A stretch of DNA of 64,000 nt, from positions 1 through 64,000 of the forward strand of contig CALAHN010000089.1 of assembly GCA_937891825.1 (NCBI GenBank), read 5' to 3'. The position numbers and the translations under genes were made by a program. Source of the stretch: an uncultured Alphaproteobacteria bacterium (GTDB lineage Bacteria > Pseudomonadota > Alphaproteobacteria > Bin95). This document shows positions 46,344 to 55,645 of the stretch, piece after piece. Below the pieces are notes generated by a model. The model searched no databases, was not told where the DNA came from, and saw only the letters and a program-made list of their open reading frames with translations. Position 1 is the first letter of the stretch. Every line of letters begins with the position of its first letter.

Positions 46344-48179
46344 ATGTCCGACGCTGACCTGCAGCGCCTGATCGGGCTCCACAATCGAAGCGACTGGCAG
46401 GCGGCTATCGACCTGGGGGCGCGGCTTGCAGCGAGGCGACCGCTGGACGCCATGATCCCGACCATCGTCGGCGCCGCCGAGGCCGGGCGCGGCCAGTTCG
46501 ATCTGGCGGCCGCGGCGTTCCGGCGCGCCGCCGAACTGGAGCCGGGCAAGGCGGAGCGGCATGCCAATCTAGCGCTCGCCCTGCAGCAAGCAGGCCAGAT
46601 TGAAGCGGCGGTCGCCAGCTTCGATGCGGCGCTGCGCTTGCGCCCAAAAGACCCGGCGGCGCTGAACGGCCTCGGCGCTCTGCTGATCCAGCAGAACCGC
46701 TTCGCCGAAGCCCGGCGGATATTGGGCCAGGCTGTCAGGGCGCAGCCGGATCAGGGCCTGCTCTGGAGCAATATGGCGCTGGCGCTGCGGGGCGACGGCG
46801 CCCTGCAGGAGGCGGAACAGGCGTTTCGGCGCGCGCTGGCGCTTGACCCGGGCGATGTCGAAGCGTTGCACGGCCTGGGCGGCGTTCTGACCGACAGCGG
46901 CCAGACGGCGGCGGCGCTCGCGTGCTTCCAGGCAGCCGTCAAGGCGGCGCCGAGGGACGCGCGGCTGCATCGCAGCGTCGCCATTGTTCTCCGCGACCTT
47001 GGGCGCCTGCGGCAGGCCGCGGCCGCTTATGGCGCGGTTGCGGAGATCGATCCTGACGACGCAGAGGCGCATTATTCCCGCGGCCGGATTCTGAGCGATC
47101 TGGGCGACAAGACGGAAGCGCTGGCCTCTTTTGAAACGGCTGTCGCGCGCAAGCCGGATTATCCGGCCGCGTTAAATGCGCTTGGCGCCGTCCGGATGGA
47201 CTTGGGCCAGACGCAAGCCGCCGCCGAAGCCTTTGTGGCGGCGCTCGCGCTCGTGCGCGATTATCCGCCGGCGCAGAACAATCTCGCTCGGCTCGCGGCG
47301 CGGAAGACGCCGCCGTGGCATATCGCGATGATGAACGACCTGCCGCGGAACGAAGCTTTCCGGCAGGCGATCGAAGCGACGGTCAGGGACGGCGACTTCG
47401 TGCTGGAGATCGGCGCCGGGTCCGGGCTTCTGGCGATGATTGCGGCCGATTCCGGCGCCGGCCAGGTGATCACCTGCGAGGTCGCGCCCGATGTCGCGGC
47501 GTTGGCGGCTGAGATTACCGCTCACAACGGCTTTGAGGGCCGCATCGCCGTGCTGAACAAGCGGTCGACCGCCCTGGAACTGCCGCACGATCTGCCGCGC
47601 CGGGCGGATGTGCTGATCGCAGAGATATTGTCGTCCGAGTTTGTCGGCGAAGGGGTGGTTTCATCGCTGGCGGACGCCCGGCGACGCCTGCTTGCGCCAG
47701 GCGGGCGAATGATCCCGTCGGGCGGCGCCATTATGGCGGGCTTCCTCGGCGACCATCCCGGCGCCCGGTCGATGCTCCATGTCGGCGAAGCCTATGGCTA
47801 TGATCTCTCGGCCTTCAATCGCGCCTCGGCGCGTCGAATCAGCATTCCGGCGACAGTGGAACGCCTCCCGATCATGTCCGACGCGGTCGAGGCATTTCAG
47901 TTCGATTTCTTGGCGCCGACTGACGTCCATGACCGCGAGACGGACTTTGTGCTCGAGGCGACATCCGATGGGCTATGCCTTGGCATCGCGCAATGGAACC
48001 GCGTCGTTCTGACCGACGCCATCGTTTACGAGAACCATCCGGCGCGCGTCCTCTCCCATTGGAGCATCCCGGTCTATCGGTTCGATGCGCCGCTTCGCCT
48101 GACGGCCGGGGATCGGATCCGCGTGTATGGCGCGCTGACGGAGGATAACGTTTGGTTCAGCGCCGAAGCGCCGTCGTAG
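46344..48179 (+). CDS. TPR-repeat protein fused to a PRMT7/9-like methyltransferase
   Basis: A 611-residue fusion. Residues 1 to about 315 hold roughly eight tetratricopeptide repeats. Residues about 322-611 form a SAM-dependent methyltransferase. PWHIAMMNDLPRNEAFRQAIEAT, VLEIGAGSGLLAM (SAM motif I, about 352), CEVAPDVA (acidic ribose residue), NKRSTALEL and AEILSSEFVGEG (about 425-436) closely follow protein arginine methyltransferases of the PRMT7/PRMT9 type. The two Glu residues of the AEILSSEF loop match the 'double-E' loop, and SHWSIPVYRF (about 571) the THW loop. No signal peptide. It ends the alaX-sseA-metC operon. Confidence 0.85.
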   Translation: MSDADLQRLIGLHNRSDWQAAIDLGARLAARRPLDAMIPTIVGAAEAGRGQFDLAAAAFRRAAELEPGKAERHANLALALQQAGQIEAAVASFDAALRLRPKDPAALNGLGALLIQQNRFAEARRILGQAVRAQPDQGLLWSNMALALRGDGALQEAEQAFRRALALDPGDVEALHGLGGVLTDSGQTAAALACFQAAVKAAPRDARLHRSVAIVLRDLGRLRQAAAAYGAVAEIDPDDAEAHYSRGRILSDLGDKTEALASFETAVARKPDYPAALNALGAVRMDLGQTQAAAEAFVAALALVRDYPPAQNNLARLAARKTPPWHIAMMNDLPRNEAFRQAIEATVRDGDFVLEIGAGSGLLAMIAADSGAGQVITCEVAPDVAALAAEITAHNGFEGRIAVLNKRSTALELPHDLPRRADVLIAEILSSEFVGEGVVSSLADARRRLLAPGGRMIPSGGAIMAGFLGDHPGARSMLHVGEAYGYDLSAFNRASARRISIPATVERLPIMSDAVEAFQFDFLAPTDVHDRETDFVLEATSDGLCLGIAQWNRVVLTDAIVYENHPARVLSHWSIPVYRFDAPLRLTAGDRIRVYGALTEDNVWFSAEAPS

Positions 48180-48221
48180 CACGCATTTCAGCAACTCGGT
48201 CCATGGTGGGGCTTCGTTGAC

Positions 48222-49424
48222 ATGACGAGGGCGCGGTCGGTCGCTATTGCGGGGGCGGGCGTCGCGGGCCTCGCCTCGGCGATCCTGCTCAGCCGGGCGG
48301 GCTGGCGGGTTACAGTCTTTGAGCGCTTCGAGCGCGCCCGTCCGGTCGGGTCCGGCCTGATTCTGCAGCCGCCGGGCATGGCGGTGCTGGATGCGCTTGG
48401 CCTTGGCGACCGGGTTCGCGAGAAGGGCGCGCCAATTCGCCGTCTGTTCGGCAAGTCGGCCGGGTCGGACCGGGTCGTGCTTGACGTCCGCTATAGCGCG
48501 CTTGGCGGGGAGGGCGCGCACGGCGTCGGCCTGCATCGCGCGAGTTTGTTTGACGTGCTGCACGGGGCCGCGCTCGAGGAACAGGTCGTCATCGAAACCG
48601 GCAAGGCGGTGCTTGCCTGCCCGCCGCTATCCGGCGGCAGGCGCGAGTTGCATTTCGCCGACGGCGCATCCGCCGGGCCGTTCGATTTGGTGATCGATGC
48701 GCTTGGGTCGCGCTCCGCCTTGCTGTCGTCGCCGGGCCGGCTGCTCGACTATGGGGCGCTCTGGGGGACTGTCCTGTTGCCGGATCGCGCCGATTTTCAG
48801 CAAGCCGCGCTGGAGCAGCGATATCTGGGCGCGCGGCGCATGGTCGGCGTCCTGCCGATCGGCGACGCGCCGGATGCGGCGCGCGGCCGGCACGCGGCAT
48901 TCTTCTGGTCGCTCCGCCATGACCGGTATGACGCCTGGCTTCAGGATGGCCTCGACGCCTGGAAGGCGGAGGTCCAGGCGCTTTGGCCGCTGGCCCGGCA
49001 TTTGGCGTCGCAGTTCGCCGATCCGGCGGCGCTGACCTTCGCGCGGTATGCCCATCGCACCATCGCCAATCCGGCGGAGGCAGGCTTGATCCACATCGGG
49101 GACGCCTGGCGCGCGACAAGCCCGCAATTGGGGCAGGGCGCCAACATGGCCTTGCTCGATGCTTATGCGCTCGCCGGCGCGCTTCGCGACCGGGCGGACC
49201 TTGGCGAAGCGCTGGCCGCTTTCGTCCGCCGCCGACGTCGCCATGTGCTGTTGTATCAGGCGATGAGCTGGCTATTCACGCCGTTCTATCAATCGGACAA
49301 TCGCGTCCTGCCGCTGCTCCGCGACCGGATCGCGGGTCCGCTCGCGAGATTGCCGCCAGCGCAACGCTTTCTGGCCGTCCTCGTGAGCGGGCAGTTGCGC
49401 GGCCCCTTGCGGGGGCTTGAATAG
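48222..49424 (+). CDS. FAD-dependent monooxygenase (UbiH/aromatic hydroxylase type)
   Basis: A 400-residue group A flavoprotein monooxygenase. GAGVAGLASAILLSRAGWRVTVFER is the FAD ADP-binding fold. GLIHIGDAWRATSPQLGQGANMALLDA is the FAD ribityl/GD motif. The middle DG motif, normally VGADGxxSxxR, reads VIDALGSRSALL, so its Gly-Asp order and final Arg are lost. PHBH-like substrate motifs are not clear, so substrate is unknown. The gene is 42 bases after the TPR-methyltransferase gene. Confidence 0.83.
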   Translation: MTRARSVAIAGAGVAGLASAILLSRAGWRVTVFERFERARPVGSGLILQPPGMAVLDALGLGDRVREKGAPIRRLFGKSAGSDRVVLDVRYSALGGEGAHGVGLHRASLFDVLHGAALEEQVVIETGKAVLACPPLSGGRRELHFADGASAGPFDLVIDALGSRSALLSSPGRLLDYGALWGTVLLPDRADFQQAALEQRYLGARRMVGVLPIGDAPDAARGRHAAFFWSLRHDRYDAWLQDGLDAWKAEVQALWPLARHLASQFADPAALTFARYAHRTIANPAEAGLIHIGDAWRATSPQLGQGANMALLDAYALAGALRDRADLGEALAAFVRRRRRHVLLYQAMSWLFTPFYQSDNRVLPLLRDRIAGPLARLPPAQRFLAVLVSGQLRGPLRGLE

Positions 49425-49440
49425 GGTCCTGTCCGACGGG

Positions 49441-50760
49441 TCACGCGGCCGCCTGACGCATCGCCTTGGCGGCGCGGCGCAGTTCCTTCAGGTAGGGCAC
49501 ATGCTCTTCTTCCAGCCCGTGGCGCGGCGTGCCTTTGAAATTGGCGGCGACCCAGTCGTGCTTCGCCTTGATGTCGGCGCGCATCGCCTCGACCGGGGGC
49601 AGCACGGCGACGCCGAGTTCAATATCCCTGATCCAGCGGGCCTGATGCTCGAAGATCATGTTCAGGGCGGTATCCGTGTTGAAGAAGCCGACCATATAGA
49701 GGCCGGGCTGGCCGGGCGGCACGATCCGCTTGTAGAGGTCGAGACGGTTGTTTTCCGGGTCGCCGGCGATCAGGCCATCCTCCAGAAACGGCAGATGCAG
49801 CTTGTAGCCTGTCGCCGCGATCATCGTGTCGAAGTCTTCGGCGGAGCCGTCATTGAAGGTAATGCGCTTGCCATCGATCGCAGCGATATCCTGCTTCAAC
49901 TGCACGCGGTTATAGGCGATATCGTTGACGATGGTGCCATTTGACGTGACGTGCAGCGTCTCCTTCGTCGGCTGGCGGAAACCCAGCTTGGTCAGGTCGC
50001 CATGGGCGATCCAAGCGAGCAGGGCCGTGATTTTCCGGCGGAGCAGCGCCGGCATCCACGGGCGCTGGATCTTCCGCGTGATCTCGGTGAAGGGCCGTCC
50101 GAACATCAGCTTCGGCAGAATGATCGGCGTCGAGCGGGCGACGAGCACGGTCTTGGCCGACGTCACGCAGACGTCGCTCGCGATATCGCAGGCGCTGTTG
50201 CCGACGCCGATGACGCAGACCCGCTTGCCGACGAAATCTTCCGGCTGGCGGTAGTCGAAGCTGTGCAGATATTCGCCGCCGAACTGCTCCTGGAACATCG
50301 GCACATGGCGCGGCTCGGAGAGGTGGCCGGATGCGACCAGGACAGCGTCATAGCGGTCCTCGCCCGCGTCGGTCAGAACCCGCCATGCGGGCGCTTCGCC
50401 TTTGGCCGGATCGAAGGCGCGCTCGACCTTGCGCACGGGCGTGTTGAAGCGAATGAGCGACGTCAGGCCGAAATGGTCAGCATATTTCACCAGATAGCGA
50501 TGCATGTCCGCATGATCGGGGAAATATTGGACATCGTCGTCGAACGGCAGGTCGTGGAACTGGGTGACCGTGCGGGAGGTATTGATGTGTAAGGTGCGGT
50601 AGGCGTTTGAGAGGCCGTTGTCGTTCAAATAGCGCCACATGCCGCCGATCTGGCTGCCGATTTCGTAGATCGTGACCTGGAAGCCTACCGCTTTCAGGTA
50701 TTTCGCGGAGCAGAGGCCGGCAGCGCCTGCGCCGATAATCGCGATCCGCTTCGTGGTCAT
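49441..50760 (-). CDS. Flavin-containing monooxygenase (FMO/Baeyer-Villiger type)
   Basis: A 439-residue class B flavoprotein monooxygenase. IAIIGAGAAGLCSAKYLK is the FAD motif, FGGEYLHSFDY (about residue 160) the FMO fingerprint FxGxxxHxxxY, and CVIGVGNSACDIASDV the NADPH motif. IAATGYKLHLPFL near the C-terminus matches the FATGY motif of microbial FMOs (trimethylamine-type). Substrate may be an amine or sulfide. ATG 50760 is used because GAAGGAAC lies upstream; a start at 50778 is possible. Divergent from hyuA. Confidence 0.88.
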   Translation of the reverse strand: MTTKRIAIIGAGAAGLCSAKYLKAVGFQVTIYEIGSQIGGMWRYLNDNGLSNAYRTLHINTSRTVTQFHDLPFDDDVQYFPDHADMHRYLVKYADHFGLTSLIRFNTPVRKVERAFDPAKGEAPAWRVLTDAGEDRYDAVLVASGHLSEPRHVPMFQEQFGGEYLHSFDYRQPEDFVGKRVCVIGVGNSACDIASDVCVTSAKTVLVARSTPIILPKLMFGRPFTEITRKIQRPWMPALLRRKITALLAWIAHGDLTKLGFRQPTKETLHVTSNGTIVNDIAYNRVQLKQDIAAIDGKRITFNDGSAEDFDTMIAATGYKLHLPFLEDGLIAGDPENNRLDLYKRIVPPGQPGLYMVGFFNTDTALNMIFEHQARWIRDIELGVAVLPPVEAMRADIKAKHDWVAANFKGTPRHGLEEEHVPYLKELRRAAKAMRQAAA

Positions 50761-50877
50761 GGCCTGGCGTTCCTTCAACCGGCGTCGCTGCCGGCTTCAT
50801 TCGATAATATTGCTGCGTTGCGGCGCGCGCGGACGCCGCCTAGCATGGCGATGAAGAGCTTTGGAGACGTGATTTTA

Positions 50878-52962
50878 ATGGCTTGGCGGATTGGCGTCGA
50901 TATCGGCGGAACATTCACGGACGTAGCGTTGGTCGACGACGCCAGCGGCTATATCGGGGTCGCGAAAGCGCCGACGACGCCAAGGGATTTTGCCGAAGGC
51001 GTGCTGACCGCCCTGGCGCAGGCGATGGAGCGCGATGCGATCGCCGCAGCCGACGTCGGGCTTCTGGCGCACGCGACGACGGTCGTCACCAATGCCCTCC
51101 TCGAGGAAAAGGGCGCGCGCGCCGGCGTCGTGATGACCCGCGGGTTCAGGGATATCCTGGAGCTGCGCCGCTCCGCGCGGCCAGACCTCTATGACCTCTT
51201 CCAGGACGCCCCGGCGACGCTGGTCCCGAGACGCCGGCGCTTCGAGATCACCGAGCGCATCGGCGCGGATGGGGCGGTGGTGACGCCGCTGGCGGAAGCG
51301 GAGATCGACGACCTGATCGCAGCGCTCCGGGCAGAGCGCGTCGAGGCGGTCGCGGTATCGCTGCTCTTCAGCTTCATCAACCCTGATCACGAACGACGGC
51401 TCGGCGCGAGATTGCGCGCTGGCCTGGATGTGCCGGTCTATCTTTCATCGGAAGTCCTGCCTGAAATTCGGGAGTTCGAGCGCGCGTCGACCACGACGGT
51501 CTGCGCTTATGTCGGGCCGATCCTCGCCTCATATCTCGACCGGTTGGAGACTGCGACCAAGGGACTTGGCTTGCCGCCGATGTATGTCATGGGATCGAAC
51601 GGTGGCGTCTTCGAGGCCGGCGAGGGCATTGCGATGCCCGCCATGGCGGTCGAAAGCGGCCCGGCCGCCGGCGTCGTCGCGGCCGCGCTCGCCGCGCGCC
51701 AGATCGATCGCCCGGACCTGTTGACCTTCGACATGGGCGGGACGACCGCCAAGGCCAGCCTGATCTTGAACGGCCGCTATGAAACGACCCCGGAATACGA
51801 AGTCGGCGGCGGCGCCAGCGCCAATCGCTGGATGAACGGCACCGGCCATCCGATCCGCGTGCCCGTCATCGATCTGGCGGAGGTTTCCGCAGGCGGCGGC
51901 TCGATTGCCTGGGTCGATGCGGCGGGCGGGCTGCGCGTCGGGCCGGCCAGCGCCGGAGCGGAGCCCGGCCCGGTCTGTTACGGGCGGGGCGGGGTCGAGC
52001 CGACGGTGACCGATTGCAATCTGATCCTGGGGAACCTCGACCGGTCCTCGCTGCTGGGCGGCACGATGGAGATCGACTACGGCGCCGCCGAAGCCGCCGT
52101 CCGCGCCAAGTTGGCCGTACCTCTCGGCCTGGACGTCGAAGCCGCCGCCGCGGCCGTGATCGACGTGGTCAACCATGCCATGGCGGAAGCTTTGAAGATC
52201 GTCTCCGTCGAGCGCGGCCACGATCCGCGCGACTTTGCGCTCGCGGCCTTTGGCGGGGCGGGACCCTTGCATGCGGCGGCGCTCGCCGAGGAGCTTGGCA
52301 TGGGCGAGGTGATCTGCCCGCCGATCCCCGGCGCGTTCTCGGCGCTCGGCCTGGTCGGGTCCGATCTGAAGCGGGATTATGTGCATACGGTCTATGTCAC
52401 GACCGACGCGGCCGATCCGGCAGCCCTGGAGGCGGCGTTCGCCAACCTTGAGGCGAAAGGCGCCGCCATGCTGGACCGAGCCGGAACCCCGCCGGAACGC
52501 CGCGCTTTCGAGCGGACGGTCGATGCGCGGTATATCCGCCAGTCTTATGAACTCAGCGTCCCGGTCGCGAACGGCGCGTTCGATGCGGCGGCGCTGGCAA
52601 AGGCCGCAAGCGACTTCCACGACCGGCACCGCCAGACCTATGGCCACGATAACCGGGGCGAGCCGGTGCAACTGGTCAGCTTGCGGGTGGCGGCGATCGG
52701 GCGGATTCCGGCGCTGGCGATCCGCCAGGAGCCGGCGCGGTCGGGGGACCCCGTCAAGGGCCGGCGGCGCCTCTTCGCCCGGGGACGGGCGCCGGCGGAA
52801 GCGGTCGTCCTGGATCGGTCCCGCATGCCGGCCGGGTACGCGGTCGATGGGCCGGCTGTGATCGAATCGCTCGAAAGCACGATCCTGACGCCGGCCGGAT
52901 GGCAGGCAGCGATGGACGCCGATGGCTTTGTGCGCCTGACCCGGCAAGGAGCCGCATCATGA
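50878..52962 (+). CDS. hyuA: Hydantoinase/oxoprolinase subunit A
   Basis: A 694-residue ATP-dependent hydantoinase A/5-oxoprolinase/acetone carboxylase beta family protein. RIGVDIGGTFTDVALVDD is the N-terminal ASKHA phosphate loop, and TFDMGGTTAKASLI with GGGSIAWVDAAGGLRVGPASAGAEPGP are core motifs. It cleaves cyclic imides or lactams with ATP. Start ATG 50878 is chosen as it begins the IGVDIGGTFTD motif directly; an upstream ATG (50818 frame) adds non-homologous residues. Overlaps hyuB by 4 bases. Confidence 0.92.
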   Translation: MAWRIGVDIGGTFTDVALVDDASGYIGVAKAPTTPRDFAEGVLTALAQAMERDAIAAADVGLLAHATTVVTNALLEEKGARAGVVMTRGFRDILELRRSARPDLYDLFQDAPATLVPRRRRFEITERIGADGAVVTPLAEAEIDDLIAALRAERVEAVAVSLLFSFINPDHERRLGARLRAGLDVPVYLSSEVLPEIREFERASTTTVCAYVGPILASYLDRLETATKGLGLPPMYVMGSNGGVFEAGEGIAMPAMAVESGPAAGVVAAALAARQIDRPDLLTFDMGGTTAKASLILNGRYETTPEYEVGGGASANRWMNGTGHPIRVPVIDLAEVSAGGGSIAWVDAAGGLRVGPASAGAEPGPVCYGRGGVEPTVTDCNLILGNLDRSSLLGGTMEIDYGAAEAAVRAKLAVPLGLDVEAAAAAVIDVVNHAMAEALKIVSVERGHDPRDFALAAFGGAGPLHAAALAEELGMGEVICPPIPGAFSALGLVGSDLKRDYVHTVYVTTDAADPAALEAAFANLEAKGAAMLDRAGTPPERRAFERTVDARYIRQSYELSVPVANGAFDAAALAKAASDFHDRHRQTYGHDNRGEPVQLVSLRVAAIGRIPALAIRQEPARSGDPVKGRRRLFARGRAPAEAVVLDRSRMPAGYAVDGPAVIESLESTILTPAGWQAAMDADGFVRLTRQGAAS

Positions 52963-54698
52963 CCCGGCCTGAGAACGATCCGGCGACGTTCGAGATCGTC
53001 AAGAACAGCCTCTACAAGATCGCGGAAGAAATGCGGGTGGTGCTCGCCAAGACCGCCTATTCGCCGATCCTGAAGTCGGCGGGCGATTATTCCTGCGGCG
53101 TCTTCGACCGCACCGGCGACATGGTCGCCCAGGGGCCGGATCTGCCGATCCATCTGGGCTCGATGCCGGACGCAGTGCGCGCCGTCGTCAAGGCCTTCGG
53201 CGACGACGTGCATCCGGGCGATGTGTTCATTCACAACGATCCGTATTTCGGCGGCAGCCACCTGCCGGACGTGAATGTCGTCCGTCCGGCGTTCTATGAG
53301 GACATGCTGCTTGGCTATGCGTGCCTGCGCGCGCATTGGCCCGATGTCGGCTCGGCGACGCCTGGAAGCTACGGTGCCGTCACGGAAATCTATGGCGAGG
53401 GGCTGCGCCTGCCGCCAGTCAGGCTCTATGTCGGCGGCGTGCTGAACAAGGGACTTGAAGATGTCATCCTCGCCAACGTCCGGACCCCCGACGAGCGGAA
53501 GGGCGATCTCGGCTCCCAGCTTGCCGCGACGCTTCGGGCGACCGAGCGCTTGCATGCGCTGGCGAAGCGCTACGGGCCGGACGGGCTGCTGCAGTACATG
53601 GACGACGTCATGGCCTATTCCGACCGGTTGATGCGCGCCGCGCTCCGCGACCTGCCGGACGGGGAAGGCTATTTCGAGGATTTCTGCGACGGCGACGGCA
53701 TTCCCGATGCGCCCGACGGCTCGGACGCGCCGTTCTGGATCCGGATGCGGATCACGAAGACGGGCGAACGGATCGTCGTGGACTTTGCCGGCACCGACGG
53801 CCAGGTCGCAGGGCCGATGAATGCGGCGCTGTCGGTGTCCGCCTCCGGCGTGTTCTGTGCCTTGAAGACCGCGATCGATCCGAACAGCTTGATTCCGCCG
53901 AATTCCGGGTGCTGGCGCGCGATTGAGGTCAAGGCGCCCAAGGGGGCGGTCGTCAACGCGGAGTTCCCGGCGCCGGTCGTCTATTCGAACCACGAGATTT
54001 CCCACCGGACGGCAGATATGGCGATGGGCGCGCTCGCCGCATTCATGCCGGATCAGGTCATGGCGTGCAGCCAGGGAACATCGGCCGTGCTGACCCTCGG
54101 CGGCCTCGATCCGCGCAAGGGCACGCGCTACGTCTCCTATGAAACGGTCAAGGGCGGGTTTGGCGCCCGGCCGAACAAGGACGGCATCAACGTCATCGCC
54201 AGCGGCATCTCGAACACAATGAACACCCCAGTTGAAGTGTTGGAGATGGCCTTCCCGGTCCGGGTCGAGCGCTATGAGATACAGCCCGATTCGGGCGGGC
54301 CGGGCCGGTATCGCGGCGGCAATGGCGCGCGCCGGACCTGGCGGATGCTGGACGGCGCCGACGCCACCGGCGCGCTTTGCATGGAGCGGATGACCTCGCC
54401 GCCGTTCGGGCTGCTGGGGGGCAGTGCTGGCATCCCGGCGACCGTCACGCTGACGACGCCCGATGGCCTGACGCGCGGCTTGCCCAGCAAGGGCGCGTTC
54501 GCGGCGCCCGGCGGATCGGTGATCGATATGGTGACGCCCGGCTCCGGCGGCTTCGGCCCGGTCGCGGGCCGCGATCCGGCGGCGATCGGCCGCGATCTGC
54601 TGGACGGCTATATCACCGCGGGCGCGGCGGCCAGCGCCTATGGAATCAAGGATCCAGCGGCCCTGAAGGCCGCGGCTAAGGAGGAAGACCGCCGATGA
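52959..54698 (+). CDS. hyuB: Hydantoinase/oxoprolinase subunit B
   Basis: A 579-residue HyuB-family subunit partnering HyuA. DPATFEIVKNSLYKIAEEMRVVL, AYSPILKSAGDYSCGVFD, GDVFIHNDPYFGGSHLPDV and the C-terminal SGGPGRYRGGNG are diagnostic. The subunit is cytoplasmic. Its substrate is unknown: N-methylhydantoin, 5-oxoproline or related. Start ATG 52959 forms ATGA with the hyuA stop and has AAGGAG upstream. Overlaps the esterase gene by 4 bases (ATGA). Confidence 0.93.
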   Translation: MTRPENDPATFEIVKNSLYKIAEEMRVVLAKTAYSPILKSAGDYSCGVFDRTGDMVAQGPDLPIHLGSMPDAVRAVVKAFGDDVHPGDVFIHNDPYFGGSHLPDVNVVRPAFYEDMLLGYACLRAHWPDVGSATPGSYGAVTEIYGEGLRLPPVRLYVGGVLNKGLEDVILANVRTPDERKGDLGSQLAATLRATERLHALAKRYGPDGLLQYMDDVMAYSDRLMRAALRDLPDGEGYFEDFCDGDGIPDAPDGSDAPFWIRMRITKTGERIVVDFAGTDGQVAGPMNAALSVSASGVFCALKTAIDPNSLIPPNSGCWRAIEVKAPKGAVVNAEFPAPVVYSNHEISHRTADMAMGALAAFMPDQVMACSQGTSAVLTLGGLDPRKGTRYVSYETVKGGFGARPNKDGINVIASGISNTMNTPVEVLEMAFPVRVERYEIQPDSGGPGRYRGGNGARRTWRMLDGADATGALCMERMTSPPFGLLGGSAGIPATVTLTTPDGLTRGLPSKGAFAAPGGSVIDMVTPGSGGFGPVAGRDPAAIGRDLLDGYITAGAAASAYGIKDPAALKAAAKEEDRR

Positions 54699-55630
54699 CG
54701 TTTGACCTGCACCCGGAAATGGACCCGTTGATCAAGGCGCGGGCCGCATTGCCGCCGGGCAAGAACCTGAATGAAGACCGGGCCAACTGGTCGGCCTATG
54801 CTCGGGCGAATTCGGTCCCGCCGCCCGCCGGCATGACCGTCACCGACACGACCGTGCAGGGCCGGGACGGCGACGCAATCCCGGTCCGCATCTATGCGCC
54901 GGCGGGCGCCGGTCCGAAAGCCGGGCTGCTGTATTTTCACGGCGGCGGCTTCGTCAAGGGCGATTGCGACACCAGCGATACCAATGGCTGGGGGCTTGCT
55001 GCTGAAACTGGCGCCGTCGTCGTCAGCGTCGATTATCGCCTGGCGCCGGAGCATCCCTATCCAGCAGCGCTGCACGACTGCATCGACGTCCTGCTGCATG
55101 TCCATGGCGCACCGGAGGTTTATGGCGTCGATCCGAAGCGGCTCGGCGTCGCGGGCGACAGCGCTGGCGGTAATCTGGCCGCGGCCGTGTCGATCTGGGC
55201 GAAGGTGGAAGGCGGGCCGCCGCTCCGCTGCCAGGGCCTGATCTATCCCTGCCTGACCGACCGGCTTGAATTCGAGAGCTACAAGCGCAACGCCGAAGCG
55301 CCGGGGCTCTCCACCGCCAACATGATGGGCTACTGGAAGGCCTATCTGGGCGACGCGATGGCGGGACAATCGACCGATCCCCTGGCGACGCCGCTCTGCG
55401 TCAAGGACCTTTCGGGCCAGCCGCCGACCTATGTGCTGGTCGCGGAATACGACCCGCTTATCGACGATGGCGTCGCCTATGCCGGCAAATTGATGGCGGC
55501 GGGCGTCGAAACTGGATTTTTTCGCGCCGATCGAATGATCCACGGCTTCGTGCGCGCACGTATCAATGGCAAGGAGACCGCGAAGGCGTTCTCCGCCATG
55601 ACGCAGTTCCTGCAAGCGAAGCTTGCCTGA
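54695..55630 (+). CDS. Alpha/beta hydrolase of the hormone-sensitive lipase family
   Basis: A 311-residue esterase. YFHGGGFVKGD (oxyanion hole, about residue 82) and VAGDSAGGNLAAAV (Ser about residue 155) define the HSL/GDSAG subgroup; VAEYDPLIDDG gives the acid and RMIHGFVRAR the His. No signal peptide. It overlaps hyuB and is followed 15 bases later by the SelW-like gene, so it belongs to the hyuAB transcript and may act on an ester-containing substrate of that pathway (inference). Confidence 0.92.
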   Translation: MTFDLHPEMDPLIKARAALPPGKNLNEDRANWSAYARANSVPPPAGMTVTDTTVQGRDGDAIPVRIYAPAGAGPKAGLLYFHGGGFVKGDCDTSDTNGWGLAAETGAVVVSVDYRLAPEHPYPAALHDCIDVLLHVHGAPEVYGVDPKRLGVAGDSAGGNLAAAVSIWAKVEGGPPLRCQGLIYPCLTDRLEFESYKRNAEAPGLSTANMMGYWKAYLGDAMAGQSTDPLATPLCVKDLSGQPPTYVLVAEYDPLIDDGVAYAGKLMAAGVETGFFRADRMIHGFVRARINGKETAKAFSAMTQFLQAKLA

Positions 55631-55645
55631 AGGGAGATGCCGACG

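Noticed and set aside
50803-50808. GATAAT box in the FMO-hyuA divergent gap as a -10 element
   Set aside because: No acceptable -35 at 16-18 bases on either strand, so I did not list it as a promoter.
51529-52947. Minus-strand frame opposite hyuA, and one at 54638-55840 opposite the esterase and SelW-like gene
   Set aside because: No motifs, Arg/His-rich composition typical of complementary frames, and conserved genes on the plus strand.
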